Positions 1 through 10,900 of a stretch of DNA of 64,000 bases are shown piece after piece. Positions within the stretch are counted from its first letter, which is position 1. Every line of letters begins with the position of its first letter. The stretch covers positions 12,984,620-13,048,619 of the forward strand of contig JAZAYU010000008.1 in NCBI GenBank assembly GCA_038501625.1, given 5' to 3'. This stretch comes from Corbicula japonica (taxonomy: Eukaryota > Mollusca > Bivalvia > Venerida > Cyrenidae). Under the pieces are notes generated by a model. That model searched no databases, was not told the DNA's origin, and worked only from the letters and a program-made list of their open reading frames with translations. The translations under genes and the position numbers were made by a program.

Positions 1-242
1 ATAGCATAGCCTATCAATATGGAGGGTATTGATCCTTGCTGGTAGGCGCAAGTTAATGGAAATTTTCCTGCTTGCTGATACAATTTAGATAGTTTCCATC
101 ATACAACCTTTTTCCACTCACTCTTCCTGTCATTAAATGAGTATATTTTGCTGAAGGCAGCATTTGGCTATGAGAATTTCTTGACTTTATTTAGAGTGTT
201 TCATCTATTCTCATAACTTTGACAAAGTGCTTTAAACTCTTT

Positions 243-353
243 GCATCATATCTACACATTTTAATGCATGTGTGACCAGTTTAGTTCCAGATCTGGCTGG
301 TCTGGATCTACACTGTTTCCCAAGCCGTAAAGTCATATATAGGGTAGGGTTAA
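243..353. mobile_element. Family P1 palindromic element, partial
   Basis: Contains GTGTGACCAG, CCAGATC...GGATCTACACTG and a degenerate GGGTAGGGTTAA end. The middle hairpins are collapsed. Confidence 0.55.
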
Positions 354-730
354 GATATTATATAAAATGAAGATACATTAATAATATTTATTTATACAAA
401 GGTTTTTTAGAACTGCATTTTGCTGTTATTCAAGTGAGTGATTTTGATAAAGATAATTTTCTTTTTTTATTGATGAAAGTTGAAAAAGACAGAGGGCCCT
501 TGAATTTGCAACCAGTGTAGTTAAAAATTATGCCAGCCTTGTTTTCCTTTCAAATGATTATGCTCTTTAAAATTATAAATAAAGATTTTATCAACCCTTT
601 TTAATATTAAAAAATAACTAATTGAATGAAAAGGTTTCAGTTTTGGTAAATCTAAGGAAAATACTAGAAATAGATTTCAAATAATTTGATACAATCTAAA
701 TCAATACATTAAGTTTATAGAAGACCTTTT

Positions 731-962
731 GACACTTTACTCCATTGGACACACCATTATGGCATGGGCATACAACCCTGTAGATCTAGATCAGCTGCTA
801 TCTGATCAGGATTTACACTGTTTGCTTTTAGATTCATTAGGTTATTTCTGACAGAGACACAACCAATGTAGATCTGGATTAGATGGCACAGATGTGCCAG
901 CTGATCTTGATCTACACTGGTCGCATATTCATTCAAAGGCTTTAAATGGGGGAAAGGGTTAA
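731..962. mobile_element. Family P1 palindromic element
   Basis: Recognised by ACTTTACTCCA at the left, both internal hairpins (TAGATCTAGATCAG..., GATGTGCCAGCTGATC) and GGGGAAAGGGTTAA at the right. Left TTAA not preserved. Confidence 0.85.
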
Positions 963-1232
963 AATATGTTATTGATATATTAGATTCACGTGAATTTCTC
1001 TGACAATGTTTTTTATCATGTGTATAATGTAACTTTACATTCAAATGCATTGTGTGATGTTAGGACTTTTAATTACATGTTAATCAATATGTAGGATTAT
1101 CAGGTTTATGATCTTAATTAAAACTTAAATCAAGATGTAAGAAATAATAATATAAAAACTGCATCTTATTCATTACTTCATATAATGGAAAATCTTTTCC
1201 ATTAATGGTGTTGATTTTTTTTAAAGCCTTTT

Positions 1233-1420
1233 TGTTGTGGACGAACCTCCATGCCATCTGATATTGATCTGCACTGTATGCTTTTTGATTAAATAGGTTA
1301 TTTCTGACCAAAAAGCAAACAGTGCAGATCCTGATTTCACAGCCCTTATGTGCCATCTGATCTGGATCTACAATGGTCACACACACATAAAAATGCATAT
1401 ACACGGAGCAAAGGGTTCAA
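1233..1420. mobile_element. Family P1 palindromic element, left end lost
   Basis: Internal hairpins and right end CGGAGCAAAGGGTTCAA are present; the TTAACCC left end is missing. Confidence 0.75.
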
Positions 1421-1479
1421 TTGATGTTAATAGATAAATGACAAATGAGTATCTGCATTAATAGGGTTTACAATCAGTA

Positions 1480-2065
1480 CTCAGGGGTTCCACTTGGCTC
1501 ACTTGGCTCACTTGGCTCAGAAAGCCAAGGGTCAATGACCCTTGGGCCAAAATTTTCAAGGGTCATTTTCAAATTTTCAGGGGTCATCATCAAATTTTCA
1601 GGGGTCATGTATGCGTTTAACAATGCTGTGCGAAACCGACTGCTGCAAAGCTTTCCCTATTCATATATGCTTAAATCTCATACTCAAAAACAATACTGTT
1701 AAAATCAATTTTACACAATCTTTATTCATATAGTGTTTACCAGCCTTCTCATATATTGTTGAACAATATGACAAATAACAAATGAACAATAATAAATAAC
1801 AACACACAATAAACTTTCTAACCACAGGTGTGATGTAACGTTTCAGTAAGCGAGACTGATTATTGGTAAATCGGCGTTTACGATTGGCCAGTTGTGATTG
1901 CGTTAGGTGGGCTTTCGATGTTATTGTTGATTTGATTGACGCACAGGTCGAATTCGCCCCGGGTCATGATGACGCATGCTCTAGATTTAAGACGAGTCAA
2001 TTTGGCGTATTTTCTAAATCTCCTGGGTCAAAACCCGAGCTTCCGGGTCAAATGGAACCCCTGAG
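1480..2065. mobile_element. Non-autonomous inverted-repeat element, TA-flanked, 586 bp
   Basis: The ends are CTCAGGGGTTCCA and TGGAACCCCTGAG, exact inverted repeats, flanked by TA on both sides (within AGTACT). The inside has repeated CACTTGGCT and CAGGGGTCAT motifs and no transposase. TA duplication and short inverted repeats are typical of Tc1/mariner-like miniature elements; class assignment is inference. A decayed relative ends at about 42264. Confidence 0.75.
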
Positions 2066-2346
2066 TACTGGTATTAAATACTGGGTTTCAATGACATAAA
2101 ATCATAGTAAGAAATCCACTAGTTTATTGGCGGATAATCCTGACATTTTTGGACAGCGCTGACCTACTTTTGTGAATAATACAGCTTTTCCACAGTTTAA
2201 GTATGCTGCAATACACTGATACATTATTAACAAAACCTTTTGTACTACTTTCGGCTTGTTAATCTTTTAAGTACCTCTTATGTCAAAGTTTATATATATT
2301 TGTATAATCATGATATTGAAGCATGGAATCTACAATGTATATAAGG

Positions 2347-2369
2347 ATATCATATCATATCATATCATA
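2347..2369. repeat. CATAT microsatellite
   Basis: About four and a half copies of a 5-base unit within AT-rich sequence. Confidence 0.85.
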
Positions 2370-2644
2370 ATTGCATAAACTGTTATCTAACTGTCCTAAA
2401 TCAAGCACATGACTAAACAGTGGTTATTAACCCTCTAATCCAGATATACTTAGAAACAAGAAACAACTTCTCTAAACATGAACTTTATTTCGTGTATAAA
2501 GAAGTTGCATTTCTAATTTCTTTAATGATATATAATATTCTTAACAAATTTAAAAACACAACTTCTTTTAGCACAAAATATATTTGGTGTTTGATGAAGT
2601 TTTGCTTCTACCAGTAATTTCTTTAAGTACATAAGCCTTTTATC

Positions 2645-2796
2645 ACATGTCTGATCAGGATCTGCACTGTTTGCTTATTGGTTAGAAATAACCTAATAAA
2701 TTAAAAAGGGAACAGTGCACAGATGTCCCGGCTGATTTGTATCAACATTCTTGGTCCATGCCTTAAAGGCATAATTATATATGGAGGAAAGAGTTA
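2645..2796. mobile_element. Family P1 element, left part deleted
   Basis: Starts inside the left hairpin (CTGATCAGGATCTGCACTG) and runs to ATATGGAGGAAAGAGTTAA. Confidence 0.75.
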
Positions 2797-2981
2797 ATAA
2801 ATGTATTGATCACTTATCATAAACCCTTGCAATGCCTACCAAAGATTTCTATCCAGTTAAGACCCAGATGAGTTCCTATATGTGCAACATTGTAACTTAG
2901 GTAAGGGTCTACACTGTTCACTGTGTAGTTCATAAAACTTATAATAACTAAGACACTTCTTTTACTGCCAAGAAATAAAAT

Positions 2982-3213
2982 TTAACACTTTACTCCATAG
3001 ACACACCTTTGTTGCATGCATAGATCCAGATCAGCCAGCACTTTTGTGCTGTCTGATCAAGATCTGCACTGTTTGATTTTTTATTCATTAGGTTATTACT
3101 GACCAAAATGTGACTTCTGCAGATCCTGATCAGATGGCACAAATGTGGCAGCTGATCTGGATCTACACTAGTCACACATGTGATTAAAGACATATATATG
3201 GAGTAAAGGGTTA
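2982..3213. mobile_element. Family P1 palindromic element, both TTAA ends
   Basis: Left TTAACACTTTACTCCATAG and right TATGGAGTAAAGGGTTAA with both hairpins between them. One of the complete copies. Confidence 0.9.
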
Positions 3214-5015
3214 AATGGGGGCAGGGAGTGGGTGTGAGATGACTTCTCAGCACCTGAAAACTGATCTGGTTTGAAAAAAAAAGTAATATATGCATATCAG
3301 GAATCGCCACACTCACAAAACAAAAAAGAAGAGAGGAACAGAGAGAGAGCATGTTTGTTATAAGTATGTCAATTCAAATAGGATGCCACAAACAATTAAC
3401 GAAAAAGATAATCTTTGGGGATACCGCCTTGGAACGGTCAGTGGCAAAACAAATTGCCATTGGGAGTTTGAACCAGGTTCTGGCAAGAATGAAAGATTTA
3501 GAAATAAAAGGGAATTCATAATGAGTACATATAAATGACTATTTGGTAGATTGTATCAAGTATTTCTCTATCCTTAAAACAAATGTGCGGTAACAAATTG
3601 AGTTGACATAAGGGCAGATAATCCCTGTTGCTGTATGATCAAGAACCTATGTAAACCCTCCTGTGTTGGTAGAGCAAACTTTAAGGGCTATACTAATAGT
3701 GCTATGTCAAACAAATCAACGATCATAATTTTAAATGTAAATTTGTTGTTATGCAACTGCAGTGAAATTTGATGTCTTGTTTGAATATTAATGGAGCCAG
3801 AATTCATTATTAAGTTTCAACCTGTTATAACCAGTAAAATTTAAATTAATTTTATGTCAGTGCAATCTGTCATCAAAGTTCAAACTGTTTGAAATTCAGC
3901 CAAACAGTCAAATTATGATAACCAGCAAGTCATGTCCTTATCTTCACAAGGAATTTCAATACTCTTTACACTTTTACCATATCTCTTTGTTTGTCCCATC
4001 CTTGTGTGGTCTGGAAATATTGTCCACTTTTGTGGTCTGGTACTATCTGCAAACTGCATTTAATTGCATCATCAAAACTGCCACATTTTCCTTGTGCATT
4101 TGAACTGGGAATGTTATTATATCCAATTCAAATAAATAAAATATTTTTATTACCTTATGCCCCCTATAAATATCAGTCTATATATACAGACATTTGGAAA
4201 ATAACAGCCTGTTAAACTTAATGCAAAGATCATCCAAATGTGTTGATTTTGTATCTTCTATGCTGTCAAAGATTAATTTGGTTATGGAAAGAGACTTAAG
4301 ATTTTATTATTTTCTTACTAGGGAGATAATTTTCACAAACAAATATTTAAGTATTGATATCTCATTACAGCCAATGTGTTTTTGCTGCTGAGCATGCCAT
4401 AACAGGGCTCTGCCTCATTGGCGAATCGGTCGCCTTGGCTTTCCAAACTTCGCCCTAGTTTAAAAATGAAAAAAATCTTTTTGTTCAATCTACTTATGCT
4501 CCGCCTGATAAACGAAATGCCCACCTAATCCTAATTGAAAGTCACACGTTTCTGCCCCAAGGCAATGTACATTATTGGTAAACTCGATAAATCTGTCATT
4601 TTTTATCACCTGTGTTACATAATTACTTCCGTTCACTTGCACGCATAAGTTTACAATATACAATTATGGCAGTCATGTCACAAAAACGGGTTTCCCCGCC
4701 TCGAGAATTTTCGTGATCACGTTTTAAGGAAAACAGGAAATTCCTATATAAAAAAAGATAAATCGTAAAACGAAAGAAACAGAAAAATACCTGTATGAAA
4801 ATAAACTATAACACACTTGTTCGATAATAAGAACGTTAATTAGATTTGGCAAATGAATATTGATTTAGGATGTTTTATAGAAACGATTACGCAACGTTTT
4901 GGCGCCCCAAGGGAGATAATAACTCTTCACAAAGAAGAAGATAGCTGTATAGTAATCAGATAAATATCATGAATTTCGAATAGGAAAAGTCACGAAAGAA
5001 AATGAGTCGACTATG

Positions 5016-5485
5016 CAGAGGTGTAGAATACCACTCCACCGCTCGCCATGGCGAGTAAATGATTGGTTGGGTCGAGTGAAGCGGCCGAAACACTCGACCG
5101 ACTGGGCGAGTAAATTTTTCAGCAATGCACATGTGTTTTCTTTGGAAAATGAAATATTTTCTCTTTGTTTACAAAATCCAATTTGATTTCACGGTATTTC
5201 AGTCGATTTTCGGTGTATTCGAAACTTTTCTGATGTAAAGGTAACAGCAGCGATTTATTTTATCCTCACTGGGTTTCCCAAATCAGAACGAGGCTGCAAG
5301 TGCACATATTTTCCCACTATATGTCAAAATGTCGAAACAAATGAAGATATCGTTTTTATATAAGTAGACACTTGGAAATTTTATTTAAAATGTAAGGGTG
5401 AGTGTACTTTCTGTAAGGACGAGTGCACTTACTCATTCACTCGACCTGCAGGGCAAGTGGGTCCAAACAAATTTCTACACCTCTG
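5016..5485. mobile_element. Inverted-repeat element, 470 bp, with ACTATG target duplication
   Basis: Begins CAGAGGTGTAGAA and ends TTCTACACCTCTG, exact 13-base inverted repeats. The 6 bases ACTATG lie immediately on both sides (5010-5015 and 5486-5491). The interior is unusually rich in CpG and has repeated GGCGAGTAAAT / CACTCGACC motifs. No transposase. Ends resemble hAT termini (CAG...), but the duplication seen is 6, not 8, bases. Confidence 0.75.
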
Positions 5486-6296
5486 ACTATGTTGGCAAAC
5501 AGACATTTTTCGAAACGGCATAAAGGCGAAAGAATCAAAAGTATACACAGCGCATATAGAGAGTTAAGGTATCTTCAAAACCGGATTCTATTGAACATGA
5601 TGATACAGATATTACTGAGTGAACAGTGTAGATCCCGATCAGACTTCAGAACAGTGTTTACTCTTGATTTTAGTAACTGTTATTGAAAATACTTACTTAT
5701 TTTTGTTTCAATGAATGTAAGTCAGCTGCAGAAGTCATTGACAATGCTAACTCAACTACTTATACAGTATATTAATATAGGATTGTAGAATCAACAAGTT
5801 TTTCAGTTTTTGTTAATAACTTTTGAATAACAACAGCAGGAAATGCAGACTCTTTTGTCATTTTCTTGATTCTGTTGCCATGACAAATATAGCCGGAAGC
5901 TATCCCAGAAGACCTAGGGATTTTTGCTGTAATACGGCTTTTACTGTCGATTCTGCTTCACATTTACTAGATACAAGGACAAAATTGAAATAGTTATTTG
6001 TATATGTATGATTAAATGTGACACAGAAATGGAAATCTGACAGAATTTGTCTTATAAATGAATTCCAAATTACTAAAAGCATTAGTGTTGGCATTATGAG
6101 ACTTTTGAATGAAAGTAGCTTAACACAGCATATTGTTAAAACCATCTTAGGTTTTATAATGGTTGATAGACACAATATTTTAGCTAATAACAAATATAAA
6201 TTTTAAATATTCCAGATTAACAGTTGTATTAGTTTTAAGCTATAAGCTCATTACATTTCATACCTCAAAACAATGATGGCAACAGGTGTGTATTGA

Positions 6297-6437
6297 TTTA
6301 CCCTTTACTCCATGGACATGTGCAACATCAGCCTGCTCATCAGTGCTGTCTGATCCAGATCGTCATTAGCAGCTTTAAGATTCATAGTGTCATAGTGATC
6401 CGGATCTACAGTGTCTGACATGAGTTTCCAACCATGT
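6297..6437. mobile_element. Family P1 element, degenerate
   Basis: Left end CCCTTTACTCCATGG and hairpin fragments with TCCGGATCTACAGTG. Right end lost where the next copy begins. Confidence 0.6.
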
Positions 6438-6769
6438 TAACCCTTTACTCAATATATATTATGTGTTTTATCACTGTGCAAACAGTGTAGATCCAGATCA
6501 GCTGGCACTCAATGCAGTCTGATCAGGATCTACTCTGTTTGCTTCTTGGTCAGAAATAATCTCATATATATAAAGGCAAACAACATAGATCCAGATCAGA
6601 AAGAGTTGATGTGCCAACTGATATTAATCTTATATGAGATATAAGTAATATTCATTATTTATCACCATTGAATAAACCTAAGATCATGTTATTAACATGG
6701 ATGTGCTGGCTTATCTGGATCTACATTTTTTCCCATGCAATAACGTGTATCTATGGAGTAAAGGGTTAA
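6437..6769. mobile_element. Family P1 element with internal insertion
   Basis: TTAACCCTTTACTCAATATA at left and CTATGGAGTAAAGGGTTAA at right, about 330 bases, i.e. roughly 90 longer than the norm because of unrelated AT-rich sequence near 6630-6690. Confidence 0.8.
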
Positions 6770-6995
6770 TTTATGCCCTCATGAAGCAATAATCATTAGC
6801 AGCATCATGTGCCAGCAAATTGAATCATGCCTCAGTAATTGCTAAATTGCAGACGGAAATGGTTAGCAGCAGACTAAACAAACAGCAGTGCAATTTCTGG
6901 TAATAATTGTTCTAGGCACCAGGAACTGGCAGAAAGTCTAGCTATTGTAAAGTTTCTGTTGCTTGCTTATGCATCTGTGTGACTGATCATCAGAA

Positions 6996-7022
6996 CCCCC
7001 CCCCCCCCCCCCCCCCCCCCCC
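6996..7022. repeat. Poly-C run (27 bases) followed by A-rich tract
   Basis: A homopolymer C tract is followed by interrupted poly-A to about 7070. Sequencing length errors are likely here. Confidence 0.95.
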
Positions 7023-7864
7023 TCAAAAAAAAAAAACTAATAAAAAAAAAATAAAATAAAAAAAAATAAAGAAAATTCAAAAAGCTGTTAAAACAACAAC
7101 AACAACATGTTCTTCAGGGAGAGGGTTAATACCTATGTTCTTGCAAAGCTTTATTCTAAATATATCTCAAAAAGACACACTTTAACATGATGAAGCCCAT
7201 CATTTTCACATAACATTACTTTACAAAAGGTATATTAACCCTAAAAAACATAGACACCATTTATACATAGGAGGAAGGATCATACCTTAGTACCTCCCAC
7301 TTCTGCTGGTGATCCCCCCTCCTTCCCTGGGCAATGTTTTTCCTGACAGAAAAAATGTCATGCAGTTCCTTTTTATCATTCAAAATCATAACAAAATTGC
7401 AGTGACTATATTTTTCATACCTGGATTCTTATCATAGTCTATGTCTAAGAATCCAGGTAGGAAATAAATTTCATTCTTGATGTCTCTCTATTATAAGTTC
7501 TGTTGTGAACTTGTTCATTTAAATTTGAAATATATATCAAAATTAACGATTTCAGGTAGTTTAATATGCCAATATGCTTCTTCACTTTTTACTTGGTACT
7601 AAAAATTGTTTCTTTTTACTACAGCCTTGAAAGTTTAAGCTTCTAATATTGTGACTAATTCAACTGGGACCAAATTTTGTGCAGAAGACATAAATGACAT
7701 TTTAGCTTGAGCATTAATTCGTGCACATGTTTTATTATCACAACCTTATATATTCTTTATGGTTTGATTTTGCATTTGTTTGATTTCAGGTACTTTCCTG
7801 AGTATAAAATACAAAAACAATGTGAAAAATAATGATAATATAGTAATATTGTTGTTTGTTTCAG

Positions 7865-7958
7865 TTTGTGCTGCTATTTGAACTGTTTATACCGCTGGTG
7901 CTGTTTATGATTATATTGTCCATCAGAAAACGAGAACAACCAGTACCACAGGGAACGT
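7865..7958 (+). CDS. ABCA2: ABCA2 exon 2: first transmembrane helix
   Basis: Encodes a hydrophobic helix containing [19 protein letters not shown], matching the FEIFIPLVLF helix that opens ABCA2. The exon follows a good polypyrimidine tract and TTTCAG, and ends at GTAAGT in phase 1. The helix is normally preceded by a cytoplasmic LLLWKN...KRR segment on exon 1, which I could not find upstream in the window. A P1 hairpin element begins 21 bases after the donor. Confidence 0.88.
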
Positions 7959-10900
7959 GTAAGTATTCACGTCTGTTTATTAACCTTTTACTCCATATAT
8001 ACACATTTTTATGCTTGTGTGACTAGTGTAGATCCAGATCAGCTAGCACATTTTTGCCATCTAATCAGGATCTGCACTGGTTTCATTTTGGTCAGCAATA
8101 ATCTAACAAATAAAAAAAGCAAACAGTATAGATACTGATCAGATGGTAGGGATGTGTCTAATCTGGATCTACACTGTTCAACCATGCCATAAAGGTATAA
8201 AGTAGAAGGAAAGGGTTAAATATCATTGATATCGTTGATTGTTCATGTCTGAGCACACCCGATATCAGAAATTGATATATTTCTATCAGTGAAATATATA
8301 TATATATCTATGTTATAAAACCAACATCCTCTCTATATTTCACATATGAACAGCTACACAATTTAAGCAAAGTATTATTTGATCGTAAACTGATAAAAAT
8401 GAACAACCTCTTTACTGTTCAAAATATCTCTTTGTTTCAGCGGTTCATAGCTAGATGTATATAGTTAATCAAATATTGGTATACAGTTTTATTTATCTAA
8501 ATAATCACCTGTATTAAGCAGCTCTATTAATACCAAGACTCAAACAATTATACATTAAAAAATAATCTAACTGCCTTGAACCACAACTGATTAAATGCTT
8601 TACCTATGGACACAACTTACATCGCATGTAACACCTATGTAGATCCAAACATCCTGCATATCTTATGAATTTATTATTATCAAATCAGTGTAGATCCAGA
8701 TCAGACTATATGGATATGCACTGGTCATTTACAGTGTATTATGTGGTATCAAGAGGTAAAATGTTAGCTAGTCAAATTTTTATAGCTTTGAATAGCTGTT
8801 TAATCATTAACTCCATTATGCATTTTATCACATGCAATAACAGTGTAGATCCAGATCAGCCAGCTCATTTATGCCATCTGAACAGGATCTACACTGTTCA
8901 CATTTCGGTCTGAAATAACCTAATAAATCAAAAAGCAAACAGTGTAGATTCTGATCAGACAGAAAGGATGTGCCAGCTGATCTGGATCTACACTAATTGC
9001 CAATCTTCGCATAAATGCATATATGAAGTAAAGGATTAAAGCACTGTTAACTTTACAGTAGTTGTTTATGCCTCCATTACAGATTACTGGTACACACAAG
9101 CTCTTCCATCATCTGGAGCGATACCCATAATGCAGTCATTCTGCGAAGAGAATAACCACATATATAATGATTCCAACCCTCACTCTAAAGAAGACAGGTC
9201 AGTACATTTGTAAATAGTCTTCTTGTCAAGATAGTGACCAGTTTTGGCTTGCTATAGACTACAAGTTAGGTTCTGGCTGGCTGTGAACTACCAGTAAGGA
9301 TGTTCCACCTTGCTATGGACTACCAATTAGGGTGTTCTGGCTTGCAGTGAACAACGGTACCATTTAAGGTGTTCTAGCTTGCTGTGTACCGTAAATTGGG
9401 ATATTTTGGCGTCGTCATATTTTGGCCATTTTGCCCCAAAGTGCCTGTGTTTTATTTTGGCCAGTTAAATTTTGGCATTTATCATTGTGTGGTGAAAAAT
9501 AAACACAAATACGTTATTTTGTCATGTCATGTACACATATTTATCAGATGGTCGGCATTTATCTTAGACATATTTATAAACAAAACAAAAAGGAAAAAGC
9601 AACAAAAGACATTAAAATTATTATTATTATTATTTTAAATACAAAAATAAAACTTCTCATGCAGAAATGTGAATTAAAAATGCATAAAAACTGTATAAGT
9701 GTAATGCAAATAACGATATGATATTTAAAGCAGTAAAACCAATCTCCCTTTTTCAACAACATTTATTGAAACAAACAATACTCCAACAAATTTAAATAAA
9801 CTAAATTGAAATTAAAATAATGAGATTTATAGAGTTGGTTTTATAAGCGATAAATAGTGATAAACGTCGGCGAAGTGTGAAAAATAATCTATATTGGTGT
9901 GTTTGCACTACATGGGCTTAATTTTCACCTGTGACATATTTTGGTGTGTTTAATTTTGGCCTTTTCATTAGGGTGGCCAATTAGGCCAATTATTAACCAA
10001 GGCCAAAATATCCAAATTTACGGTACTACAAAGTCAGGTGTTGTGGATTAGTGTGGTTCTGTCTTGCTGTGGACTACAAAGTCAGGTGTTGTGGACTGCT
10101 GTGGTTCTGTCTTGCTGTGGACTACAAAGTCAGGTGTTGTGGATTGCTGTGGTTCTGTCTTGCTGTGGACTACAAAGTCAGGTGTTGTGGATTGCTGTGG
10201 TTCTGTCTTGCTGTGGACTACAAAGTCAGGTGTTGTGGATTGCTGTGGTTCTGTCTTGCTGTGGACTACAAAGTCAGGTGTTCTGGATTGCTATGGTTTT
10301 GTCTTGCTTTGGACTACAAAGTCAGGTGTTGTGGATTGCTGTGGTTCTGCCTTGCTGTAGACTACAAAGTCAGGTGTTGTGGATTGCTGTGGTTCTGTCT
10401 TGCTGTGGACTACAAAGTCAGGTGTTGTGGATTGCTGTGGTTCTGTCTTGCTGTGGACTACAAAGTCAGGTGTTGTGGATTGCTGTGGTTCTGTCTTGCT
10501 GTGGACTACAAAGTCAGGTGTTGTGGATTGCTGTGGTTCTGCCTTGCTGTGGACTACAAAGTCAGGTGTTGTGGATTGCTGTGGTTCTGTCTTGCTTTGG
10601 ACTACAAAGTCAGGTGTTCTGGATTGCTATGGTTTTGTCTTGCTTTGGACTACAAAGTCAGGTGTTGTGGATTGCTGTGGTTCTGCCTTGCTGTAGACTA
10701 CAAAGTCAGGTGTTGTGGATTGCTGTGGTTCTGTCTTGCTGTGGACTACAAAGTCAGGTGTTGTGGATTGCTGTGGTTCTGTCTTGCTGTGGACTACAAA
10801 GTCAGGTGTTGTGGATTGCTGTGGTTCTGTCTTGCTGTGGACTACCATTTGGGTGTTCTGGCTTGCTGTTAAATAACAATTGGGGAGTTTTCCCTTGCCA

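Larger units (their letters stand above)
1..7864. other. Upstream region or intron 1, no exon recognised
   Basis: I searched by eye for an exon encoding the ABCA start (LLLWKN...KRR) and found none. The stretch is AT-rich with P1 elements, two inverted-repeat elements (1480-2065, 5016-5485), a CATAT run (2347-2369) and a 27-base C run (6996-7022). A short perfect inverted repeat of about 13 bases per arm (ACCTGGATTCTTA) lies at 7429-7458. Open frames here are short and have no recognisable homology. Confidence 0.6.

Noticed and set aside
3290..3538. Open frame of 82 codons (basic, GYRLGTVSGKT segment)
   Set aside because: No recognisable domain, no splice-site context, overlaps a region between P1 copies.
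5423..5686. Open frame of 87 codons near a CpG-rich patch, considered as ABCA2 exon 1
   Set aside because: It begins inside the inverted-repeat element 5016-5485 and lacks the LLLWKN...KRR start of ABCA proteins.
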